Part shown: positions 57,732-64,000 of the stretch, in pieces
Numbering within the stretch: the first letter of the stretch is position 1
How the letters are laid out: the number at the start of each line of letters is the position of its first letter
Position numbers and translations under genes: made by a program
From: Pseudomonas wuhanensis
GTDB lineage: Bacteria > Pseudomonadota > Gammaproteobacteria > Pseudomonadales > Pseudomonadaceae
DNA length: 64,000 bases
Direction: 5' to 3'
Assembly: GCF_030687395.1 (NCBI RefSeq)
Contig: NZ_CP117430.1
Span: forward strand, 434,001 to 498,000
The notes under the pieces: model-generated
Seen by the model: the letters and a program-made list of their open reading frames with translations, nothing else
Database searches by the model: none
Told to the model about the DNA's origin: nothing

Positions 57732-57804
57732 GCTATCGCGGGCAAGCCCGCTCCCACAGGGATTTTCACCGTCCATGTGGGAGCGGGCTTGCCCGCGATA
57801 GCGG
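57732..57804. repeat. REP pair (inverted) 8
   Basis: The close inverted pair of REP units is separated by about 20 bp between tkt and epd, both plus strand, so it may control the ratio of tkt to epd-pgk mRNA. Confidence 0.92.
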
Positions 57805-57855
57805 TCGGTGGGGCAACACTGCAATGACGGATTCACCACGGTAATCGAGAACCCC

Positions 57856-58917
57856 ATGCCTCAACCGCGTCCTTACAAAGTTGCACTCAACGGCTACGGC
57901 CGGATTGGTCGTTGCGTCTTGCGTGCGTTGTTTGAGCGAGGCGAGAAGGCCGGGTTTGAAATTGTCGCGATCAACGATCTGGCCGACATGGCCAGCATCG
58001 AATACCTGACACGCTTCGACTCCACTCACGGGCGGTTTCCCGGCGAAGTGAGGGTCGAGGGCGATTGTCTGCATATTAATGGCGACTGCGTGAAGGTCCT
58101 GCGCAGTGCCACCCCCGAAGGCATCGATTGGGCGTCACTGGGCGTCGATCTGGTGCTGGAGTGCTCCGGCGCTTACCACACCCGTCAGGATGGCCAGCGT
58201 TTCCTCGACGCCGGTGCGCCACGGGTGCTGTTCTCCCAGCCGATGGCCAGCGAGGCGGATGTCGACGCCACCATCGTCTACGGCGTAAACCAGGATTGCC
58301 TGACCGGCGACGAGCTGCTGGTGTCCAACGCGTCCTGCACCACCAACTGCGGCGTGCCGCTGTTGCGCCTGCTGGACCAGGCCATTGGTCTGGAATACGT
58401 GTCGATCACCACCATTCACTCGGCGATGAACGATCAGCCGGTGATTGACGCCTATCACCACGAAGATCTGCGCCGCACCCGTTCGGCGTTCCAGTCGGTG
58501 ATTCCGGTGTCCACTGGTCTGGCGCGAGGCATTGAGCGCCTGCTGCCGGAACTTGCGGGGCGAATTCAGGCCAAAGCCGTGCGGGTGCCGACGGTTAACG
58601 TGTCTTGCCTCGATATTACGATGCAGACCGTGAGCGATACCGACGCCACCGAGGTCAACCGGATTCTGCGCGAGGCCGCCACCCATGGCCCGCTCAAAGG
58701 CCTTCTGGCCTACACCGAGTTGCCTCACGCCAGTTGTGATTTTAATCATGACCCACATTCGGCCATCGTCGATGCCAGTCAGACCCGCGTTTCCGGCCCA
58801 CGGCTGGTGAACATCCTGGCCTGGTTCGACAACGAATGGGGTTTTGCCAATCGAATGCTGGACGTTGCAGAACACTATTTGCAAACAGCTGCACCACAAC
58901 CAAAACCTGCTCTCTAA
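57856..58917 (+). CDS. epd: Erythrose-4-phosphate dehydrogenase Epd
   Basis: Epd oxidises D-erythrose 4-phosphate to 4-phosphoerythronate with NAD, the first step toward pyridoxal phosphate in the DXP-dependent route. The 353-residue GapA-like protein starts [20 protein letters not shown] with the NAD-binding NGYGRIGR. The catalytic Cys is in [14 protein letters not shown], and [16 protein letters not shown] and [14 protein letters not shown] follow. Its place between tkt and pgk is the usual epd context, and gap genes are normally elsewhere. pgk follows 25 bp later. Confidence 0.94.
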   Translation: MPQPRPYKVALNGYGRIGRCVLRALFERGEKAGFEIVAINDLADMASIEYLTRFDSTHGRFPGEVRVEGDCLHINGDCVKVLRSATPEGIDWASLGVDLVLECSGAYHTRQDGQRFLDAGAPRVLFSQPMASEADVDATIVYGVNQDCLTGDELLVSNASCTTNCGVPLLRLLDQAIGLEYVSITTIHSAMNDQPVIDAYHHEDLRRTRSAFQSVIPVSTGLARGIERLLPELAGRIQAKAVRVPTVNVSCLDITMQTVSDTDATEVNRILREAATHGPLKGLLAYTELPHASCDFNHDPHSAIVDASQTRVSGPRLVNILAWFDNEWGFANRMLDVAEHYLQTAAPQPKPAL

Positions 58918-58942
58918 AACAGCTATCCAGGAAATGCGACCC

Positions 58943-60106
58943 ATGACCGTGTTGAAGATGACCGACCTCGATCTGCAAGGTAAGCGCGTACTGATCCGCG
59001 AAGACCTCAACGTCCCTGTCAAGGACGGTGTTGTCACCAGCGATGCGCGAATCCTGGCTTCGCTGCCGACCATCAAGCTGGCCCTGGAAAAAGGCGCGGC
59101 CGTGATGGTCTGCTCGCACCTTGGCCGTCCGACCGAAGGCGAGTTCTCGGCCGAGAACAGCCTTGCGCCGGTGGCTGACTACCTGAGCAAGGCGCTGGGC
59201 CGCGAAGTGCCGCTGGTGTCCGACTACCTGAGCGGCGTCGACGTGAAAGCCGGCGACATCGTGCTGTTCGAAAACGTGCGCTTCAACAAGGGCGAGAAAA
59301 AGAACGCTGACGAACTGGCCAAGCAATACGCCGCCCTGTGCGACGTGTTCGTGATGGACGCCTTCGGCACTGCTCACCGCGCCGAGGGTTCGACCCATGG
59401 CGTGGCCAAGTTCGCCAAAGTCGCCGCCGCTGGTCCGCTGCTGGCCGCCGAACTGGACGCACTGGGCAAGGCCCTGGGCGCCCCGGCGCAACCAATGGCC
59501 GCTATCGTTGCCGGCTCCAAAGTGTCGACCAAACTCGATGTGCTCAACAGCCTGAGCCAGATCTGCAACCAGCTGATCGTCGGTGGCGGCATCGCCAACA
59601 CCTTCCTGGCCGCTGCCGGTCACCCGGTCGGCAAATCCTTGTACGAGCCGGACCTGCTGGACACCGCTCGCGAAATCGCCGCCAAGGTCAGCGTTCCGCT
59701 GCCGGTCGACGTGGTGGTTGCCAAGGAATTCGCTGAAAGCGCGACCGCGACCGTCAAGCTGATTGCCGACGTGGCCGCCGACGACATGATCCTGGACATC
59801 GGCCCACAGACCGCGGCGAATTTCGCCGAGCTGCTGAAGTCGTCCAAGACCATCCTGTGGAACGGCCCGGTGGGTGTGTTCGAATTCGACCAGTTCGGTA
59901 ACGGCACCAAAGTGCTGGCCCAGGCCATCGCCGAAAGCTCGGCGTTCTCCATCGCTGGCGGCGGCGACACCCTGGCAGCCATCGATAAATATGGCGTTGC
60001 CGAGCAAATCTCCTACATTTCTACCGGCGGCGGCGCGTTCCTCGAATTCGTCGAAGGCAAAGTACTGCCGGCCGTTGAAGTCCTGGAAAGCCGGGCCAAG
60101 GCCTGA
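58943..60106 (+). CDS. pgk: Phosphoglycerate kinase
   Basis: Pgk interconverts 1,3-bisphosphoglycerate and 3-phosphoglycerate with ATP formation. The 387-residue protein begins [20 protein letters not shown], with [15 protein letters not shown] typical of the N-domain. It also has [13 protein letters not shown], the [14 protein letters not shown] segment and the C-terminal [19 protein letters not shown] 58943 fits the family; the frame runs back into epd but is rejected. The small lipoprotein genes follow. Confidence 0.97.
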   Translation: MTVLKMTDLDLQGKRVLIREDLNVPVKDGVVTSDARILASLPTIKLALEKGAAVMVCSHLGRPTEGEFSAENSLAPVADYLSKALGREVPLVSDYLSGVDVKAGDIVLFENVRFNKGEKKNADELAKQYAALCDVFVMDAFGTAHRAEGSTHGVAKFAKVAAAGPLLAAELDALGKALGAPAQPMAAIVAGSKVSTKLDVLNSLSQICNQLIVGGGIANTFLAAAGHPVGKSLYEPDLLDTAREIAAKVSVPLPVDVVVAKEFAESATATVKLIADVAADDMILDIGPQTAANFAELLKSSKTILWNGPVGVFEFDQFGNGTKVLAQAIAESSAFSIAGGGDTLAAIDKYGVAEQISYISTGGGAFLEFVEGKVLPAVEVLESRAKA

Positions 60107-60140
60107 GGCCGCGCATTTGACCAGGCAAAGGAGTGTTCAC

Positions 60141-60362
60141 ATGGTCAGGACATTAATGCTGTTGATCGCCGCGGGTATGCTGGCGGCTTGCGGGAGTAAC
60201 CCGAAAGCCACGCCGGAACCCGCGCTATCCGCGTCGGATAAAGGCTGTTACCAGGCCGACTGGCAAGCGGAAACCAACCCGGTGATCAACAAGCGCTCGG
60301 GGCCCGATGGCCTGGACAAATACGAGACACAGGTCCCGGCCAAGGAACATGGTTGCCCTTGA
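60141..60362 (+). CDS. Small lipoprotein, 73 residues, unknown function
   Basis: This short gene encodes a 73-residue protein with a lipoprotein signal (MVRTLMLLIAAGMLAACGSN; lipobox LAAC). The mature tail has two further Cys (GCYQADWQAE and EHGCP) that could form a disulfide. AAAGGAG is 9 bases before the ATG. I do not recognise the family. It lies 34 bp after pgk and 56 bp before the next lipoprotein gene, probably co-transcribed with both. Confidence 0.75.
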   Translation: MVRTLMLLIAAGMLAACGSNPKATPEPALSASDKGCYQADWQAETNPVINKRSGPDGLDKYETQVPAKEHGCP

Positions 60363-60418
60363 GGGGTCAGACTCTTTACTCAAGGCTGGCAGCGTGCGCT
60401 GTCAGTCGAGGAACACGG

Positions 60419-60751
60419 ATGAAACGCTTTATCGCCGTTGCGGCACTGGCATTGCTGGCAGGTTGCGCCAATTTGAACCTGTTCAACACTGCCGAGCCAG
60501 CGGACAGCTGGACCACCTGGACTTGCGACAGCCAGGCCAAAGTGCTCTGGCGCTACACTGACATCAACCGCAAGGAAGTCGATGTTCGCCTGGGCGGTGC
60601 TGATCAGGTCTACCGCTTGAAGCTTGAGCCGGGCGCCGAGGGTTCGCTGTACAGCAACGACATGCTGGCGTTTCACGTAAAAGGTGAGGAAGGCCTGGTG
60701 TACTGGGTCGCCACCAATGATTTGATCGGCCGCGGTTGTAAAGCGCAGTAA
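60419..60751 (+). CDS. MliC-like lipoprotein (C-type lysozyme inhibitor family)
   Basis: This 110-residue protein has a lipoprotein signal (MKRFIAVAALALLAGCANLN; lipobox LAGC). The mature domain begins with WTTWTCDSQAKVLWRYTD and ends NDLIGRGCKAQ, giving two Cys placed as in MliC/PliC-type lysozyme inhibitors. MliC proteins protect peptidoglycan from host C-type lysozyme from their outer-membrane anchor. The match is by layout and motifs, so it is moderately sure. AGGAA precedes the start. It lies between pgk and fba, on the same strand. Confidence 0.7.
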   Translation: MKRFIAVAALALLAGCANLNLFNTAEPADSWTTWTCDSQAKVLWRYTDINRKEVDVRLGGADQVYRLKLEPGAEGSLYSNDMLAFHVKGEEGLVYWVATNDLIGRGCKAQ

Positions 60752-60922
60752 TTGACACACCACGGACCTAATGTCCCACAGTGGTCCTGTGTAGTTCTTG
60801 AGATTTTAGTGACACCGAATTCGCAGCCCGGGCCAACCCTCGATCTGCAATAACTTGAATAGCCGCCGCCGCTACGGCAGGCTGGCACGATTAACGACCC
60901 TCAACCGGGAGAGACACACACA

Positions 60923-61987
60923 ATGGCACTTATCAGCATGCGCCAGATGCTGGACCACGCAGCCGAGTTCGGCTACGGCGTTCCAGCCTTCAACGTCAAC
61001 AACCTTGAACAGATGCGCGCCATCATGGAAGCCGCTGACAAGACTGACTCCCCGGTGATCGTCCAGGCCTCGGCCGGTGCTCGCAAATACGCAGGCGCCC
61101 CGTTCCTGCGTCACCTGATCCTGGCGGCCATCGAAGAATTCCCGCACATCCCGGTGTGCATGCACCAGGACCACGGCACCAGCCCTGACGTCTGCCAGCG
61201 CTCCATCCAACTGGGCTTCAGCTCGGTCATGATGGACGGCTCCCTGGGTGAAGACGGCAAGACCCCGACCGACTACGACTACAACGTTCGCGTCACCCAA
61301 CAAACCGTGGCCATGGCTCACGCCTGCGGCGTCTCGGTAGAAGGCGAGCTGGGCTGCCTGGGTTCGCTGGAAACCGGCATGGCCGGTGAAGAAGACGGCA
61401 TCGGCGCCGAAGGCGTTCTGGATCACAGCCAAATGCTGACCGACCCGGAAGAAGCTGCGGACTTCGTCAAGAAAACCCAGGTCGACGCCCTGGCCATCGC
61501 CATCGGCACCAGCCACGGCGCCTACAAGTTCACCAAGCCACCTACCGGCGACGTGCTGGCCATCGACCGCATCAAAGAAATCCACAAACGCATCCCGAAC
61601 ACCCACCTGGTGATGCACGGTTCGTCTTCGGTTCCGCAAGAGTGGCTGGCGATCATCAACCAGTACGGCGGCGACATCAAAGAAACCTACGGCGTACCGG
61701 TTGAAGAAATCGTCGAAGGCATCAAGCACGGCGTGCGCAAGGTCAACATTGATACTGACCTGCGTTTGGCTTCTACCGGTGCGATGCGTCGTTTGATGGC
61801 TACCAATCCTAGCGAGTTCGATCCGCGTAAGTTCTTCGGTGCGACTGTTACTGCGATGCGTGATGTGTGTATTGCGCGTTATGAGCAGTTTGGTACTGCC
61901 GGTAATGCTTCGAAGATCAAGCCGATCTCGTTGGAAGCGATGTATCAGCGGTATTTGAAGGGTGAGTTGAGCGCTAAGGTTAATTAA
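60923..61987 (+). CDS. fba: Fructose-bisphosphate aldolase, class II
   Basis: This Zn-dependent aldolase of 354 residues interconverts fructose 1,6-bisphosphate and the triose phosphates. It begins [20 protein letters not shown], has the zinc-binding region [20 protein letters not shown], the catalytic segment [12 protein letters not shown] and [13 protein letters not shown]. Codon choice shifts from mostly C-ending to mostly T-ending codons over the last ~80 codons. The natural terminator 25 bp after the stop has been split by the IS element. Confidence 0.97.
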   Translation: MALISMRQMLDHAAEFGYGVPAFNVNNLEQMRAIMEAADKTDSPVIVQASAGARKYAGAPFLRHLILAAIEEFPHIPVCMHQDHGTSPDVCQRSIQLGFSSVMMDGSLGEDGKTPTDYDYNVRVTQQTVAMAHACGVSVEGELGCLGSLETGMAGEEDGIGAEGVLDHSQMLTDPEEAADFVKKTQVDALAIAIGTSHGAYKFTKPPTGDVLAIDRIKEIHKRIPNTHLVMHGSSSVPQEWLAIINQYGGDIKETYGVPVEEIVEGIKHGVRKVNIDTDLRLASTGAMRRLMATNPSEFDPRKFFGATVTAMRDVCIARYEQFGTAGNASKIKPISLEAMYQRYLKGELSAKVN

Positions 61988-62012
61988 GCCTGAGTGTTAA
62001 ACCGCGTTGATG

Positions 62013-62031
62013 AAAAACCCGCCGAGAGGTG
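62013..62031 (+). terminator. 5' half of the fba terminator, split by the IS element
   Basis: AAAAACCCGCC, the loop GAGA and the beginning of the 3' arm remain here. The rest of the arm and the T-run are at 63461-63472 beyond the IS. Removing the element and one target copy restores AAAACCCGCC-GAGA-GGTGGGTTTTTT. Confidence 0.85.
62020..62031. repeat. Target-site duplication, left copy
   Basis: CGCCGAGAGGTG occurs here and at 63453-63464, flanking the IS. If the outer G/C bases belong to the element instead, the duplication is the inner 10 bp GCCGAGAGGT. Confidence 0.9.
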
Positions 62032-62050
62032 TAATGCTGTTCACTTAAGC
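62032..62050. repeat. IS left inverted repeat
   Basis: TAATGCTGTTCACTTAAGC, exact complement of the right end at 63434-63452. Confidence 0.93.
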
Positions 62051-62076
62051 ATTTGAGTCTCAGCTGGGCTTATCCG

Positions 62077-62110
62077 AAAATCCGATGCCAGATATCTGGC
62101 ATCGGATTTT
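62077..62110 (+). terminator. Perfect palindrome with T-run at the IS entry
   Basis: A 34-bp perfect palindrome (arms AAAATCCGATGCCAGAT and complement) ends in TTTTTT directly before the transposase ATG at 62113. It should stop transcription entering from fba and masks any ribosome-binding site in read-through RNA. Confidence 0.8.
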
Positions 62111-62112
62111 TT

Positions 62113-63443
62113 ATGTCTGTTCAACAGGACCTGCTCGACCTCGGCGACCTTTTCAACTTCTGCGACCTGAGCACCTTCACCCAAAACATCCCCATAGAGT
62201 GGGTCGCGTCTGCGCTGGATCTTTCCAGTCAGGCCACCATTCGTCGACGTCGCCTGCCCGCTGACCAAGTGCTTTGGCTGGTGCTCGGCATGGCGCTGTT
62301 TCGTGATGAACCGGTTCACGAAGTGGCCAGACGTTTGAACATCTGCGCCCAAGGCCTGGCCTCTGACCACCTGTTGGCCCGTAGCGGTCTGACCGAAGCG
62401 CGTAAGCGGCTCGGCGCCGATCCCGTTGAGTGGCTGTTCCGCAAGACGGGAACCAATGGGGCGCGGAGCGCTATGACGGTGACGCCTGGCATGAACTGCA
62501 GGTGTTCGCAGTGGACGGAGCACTCTTGCGCACCCCGGATACGCCCGAGCTTCGGGACCACTTCGGGTCGGGAAACACCCCGAGCGACCGCCAGACTCCG
62601 TTTCCCATGCTGCGCCTGGTGGCGTTGATGAATGTACGTTCGCACGTGATCCTGGATGCGCAATTGAGCCCTTACCGACGCAGTGAAATGCGCTTGGCCG
62701 ACGAGTTCCTGCAGCAGATCCCCGATCACTCGGTGACGTTGTTCGACAAAGGATTCTGGGGGGCCGAACTGCTGTCGAGCCTGAGCAGTGCTGGTAGCAA
62801 CCGTCATTGGTTGATCCCGGCAAAAAAAGGAATGGTCTGCGAAGAAGTGACCCGCTACAGCCAGCACGATCGTTGGGTGCGCATGAAAGTCTCGCCGCAG
62901 GCCAGGAAGCGAAACCCGACCCTTCCAACGCATTGGGAGGCCCGCGAAGTCAGTTATGAAATTCAAGGCAAGCTAAAGACCGTCATGACGTCATTGCCGG
63001 CTAACGCCTACAACGCCAAGGCCGTGGCCAAGCTGTATCAGGAACGCTGGGAGATCGAATTGGGCTTCAGGGACATCAAGAGCTCGATGCAGCAGAACGC
63101 AGTGACCTTGCGTAGCAAAAAAGTCGACTTGGTCTATCAGGAGGTTTGGGGACTTTTGTTGGCTTATAACGTGATTCGTCGGGAAGCCAGCCAGGCGGCG
63201 GTGGCGTTTGGCCGAGCCCCCTCGGACATTCGTTTCAAACCGGCTTGCCAGTACATTGCCGTGCAACTGATAGTGATGGCAGCGGCCAACCCGATTTCAG
63301 CCACAGGCAGACGATTGGCAGAGTTAAGGGCAGGTATCGGAGGATTGTTTCTGGATCACCGTCCAAGACCTTCAAGGCCAAGGACGGTGAAAATATCAAA
63401 GACCCGGTTTCCAGTAGACCGTAAGGCTGCTCCGCTTAAGTGA
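62113..63443 (+). pseudogene. IS4-family transposase, interrupted by a frameshift
   Basis: The 5' frame (62113 to about 62452) starts MSVQQDLLDLGDLFNFCDLS and leads to VEWLFRKTG. The matching continuation (NQWGAERYDGDAWHELQVFA) is in the -1 frame up to 63443. One missing A near 62452-62455 in ACGGGAACCAATGG explains it. The catalytic residues are all in the second part: the first Asp in FAVDGALLRTPD, the second in VTLFDKGFW, and the Y-x2-R-x3-E-x6-K signature in YQERWEIELGFRDIK. The stop lies inside the right inverted repeat. As written no full transposase is made; a base-call error or real loss are both possible. Confidence 0.88.
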
Positions 63444-63452
63444 ACAGCATTA
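63434..63452. repeat. IS right inverted repeat
   Basis: GCTTAAGTGAACAGCATTA, exact complement of the left end. It contains the transposase stop codon. Confidence 0.93.
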
Positions 63453-63464
63453 CGCCGAGAGGTG
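63453..63464. repeat. Target-site duplication, right copy
   Basis: CGCCGAGAGGTG, identical to 62020-62031. Confidence 0.9.
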
Positions 63465-63472
63465 GGTTTTTT
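63461..63472 (+). terminator. 3' half of the fba terminator
   Basis: GGTGGGTTTTTT, the 3' arm and T-run separated from its 5' arm by the IS. With the duplicated CGCCGAGA just before it a short CCGCC-less stem can still form, but the A-run side is lost. Confidence 0.8.
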
Positions 63473-64000
63473 GTGGTCGGAGATTTATGCGACGCAGCTT
63501 ATGCTCAGCGAATCAAATGTCACCTATAACGGACATTTGTGAGGCTTGAGGCGGAAAAGTCCGATATAGGTGACATCGATCTTGTTTCAGCGGTTCAATT
63601 TTCGTCAAACCCGTGCTGCTCAGTCATCCACAACACGATCAAGCATTGGATCACGTCGAACTATGGTTAGGTTGGGAAAAGCATTCCCTAGTTTTTATTG
63701 TAAGAGCCTGGATGTTTGTAGGCATTGCTGGGTAATGGATTGTTTCCTGGAGAGCCCGGTGGCAACAACTGTAGTGACTGTAATGCTGGAAGTTGGACGG
63801 TAGTTGTAGGGGGTATTTGGCCTGACAAAAATTGCAGGTTTCATGCTATTTTATAATTAGCGTTATTCTTTATTGCTATAAGTTATGTTTTTTGGCGACA
63901 GCTTTGATTGAAACTCGAACATGTATCTACCAAGCGGTCAGTGACTGCCTGAGCTGTCCGTTAAGGGCGCAATGCGCCGACGCCTAACGCCGATACATCT
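63473..64000. other. AT-rich region without a convincing gene
   Basis: GC content falls visibly, especially after 63830. One 77-codon frame (63570-63803) lacks a ribosome-binding site and has no recognisable family. A 60-bp dyad sits at 63517-63576. The region may be the edge of a genomic island continuing beyond the window. Confidence 0.6.
63517..63576. repeat. Inverted repeat ATGTCACCTATA / TATAGGTGACAT
   Basis: The arms extend imperfectly: ATGTCACCTATAACGGACAT on one side and the complement of ATGTCACCTATATCGGACTT on the other, with about 20 bp between. Two facing copies of GTCACCTATAWCGGAC resemble transposon-end binding sites. Confidence 0.7.

Larger units (their letters stand above)
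62032..63452 (+). mobile_element. IS4-family insertion sequence, 1421 bp
   Basis: A complete insertion sequence. Terminal inverted repeats of 19 bp (TAATGCTGTTCACTTAAGC and its complement, no mismatches) flank one transposase frame that carries the IS4 DDE signature but is frameshifted. A 10-12 bp direct repeat lies outside both ends. It sits in the loop of the fba terminator. Ends and duplication are intact, suggesting recent insertion. Confidence 0.93.

Noticed and set aside
55700..57769. 689-codon minus-strand frame opposite tkt
   Set aside because: It is a long shadow frame caused by high GC at third positions; transketolase motifs are on the plus strand.
62440..62470. Programmed -1 frameshift producing the transposase
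   Set aside because: The site (ACG GGA ACC) is not a standard slippery heptamer and IS4 elements normally use one frame; a missing base explains it better.
63570..63803. 77-codon open frame after the IS element
   Set aside because: It has no ribosome-binding site, no recognisable domain, and low-complexity composition without gene-like codon use.

Overview
The window is GC-rich, densely coded chromosome from a fluorescent pseudomonad, most likely the Pseudomonas fluorescens species complex. The evidence is the gene order pilT - pyrC'BR - ruvX - algH - tonB - gshB - pilGHIJ - chpA - chpC, then rsmE - bioA - FAD oxidase - cytochrome b561 - yceI - rhlE - metF - ahcY, and metK - ArsR/methyltransferase - tkt - epd - pgk - fba. 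As I remember the P. aeruginosa map, these blocks are colinear with it. Many intergenic gaps also carry the inverted REP pairs (core GCGGGCAAGCCCGCTCCCAC) typical of this group. No rRNA, tRNA or CRISPR array was found.

Layout. 1-9.7 kb: end of pilT, a NlpC/P60 hydrolase, a TM2 protein, the pyrR-pyrB-pyrC' pyrimidine unit with a catalytically dead dihydroorotase homologue, ruvX-algH, a TonB-like protein and gshB. 8.4-18.4 kb: the Chp chemosensory operon that controls type IV pili, here without pilK or chpB at their usual places. 18.5-32 kb: accessory DNA between chpC and rsmE, holding a DUF6124 gene, a complete malonate decarboxylase operon (mdcABCDEGH-mdcLM) with its LysR regulator, a TrhA/hemolysin-III membrane protein, and a LysR / D-amino-acid dehydrogenase / solute-binding-protein module. 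Four of the five copies of a ~100-115 bp palindromic repeat lie in or at the edges of this block. 32-53 kb: rsmE, bioA, a secreted flavin oxidase with a Lys/Pro/Ala-rich tail, a YVTN propeller, cytochrome b561, yceI, rhlE, metF, ahcY under an SAH riboswitch, several transporters, mltA, cytochrome c', a DUF1090 gene and ligB. 53-62 kb: an ArsR-methyltransferase fusion (SahR-like) in an operon with metK, then tkt, epd, pgk, two small lipoproteins and fba. 62-63.5 kb: a complete IS4-family element with a frameshifted transposase, inserted in the loop of the fba terminator. 63.5-64 kb: AT-rich DNA with no convincing gene.

How the parts work together. MetF, AhcY and MetK belong to the methionine/SAM cycle. 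Two SAH-linked controls appear here: an SAH riboswitch before ahcY, and a likely SAH-sensing repressor next to metK with a perfect 30-bp operator palindrome. The mdc operon is tightly coupled (most genes overlap by 1-8 nt) and encodes malonate uptake, prosthetic-group synthesis and decarboxylation. tkt-epd-pgk-fba links the pentose phosphate pathway, pyridoxal-phosphate supply and central carbon metabolism.

Most promising undescribed items: a hairpin that would cover the Shine-Dalgarno of the formate/nitrite-family transporter at 45.25 kb; the SahR-type operator at 55.47 kb; the exact IS insertion on the dyad axis of the fba terminator; and the gene-abutting ~100-115 bp palindromic repeats.
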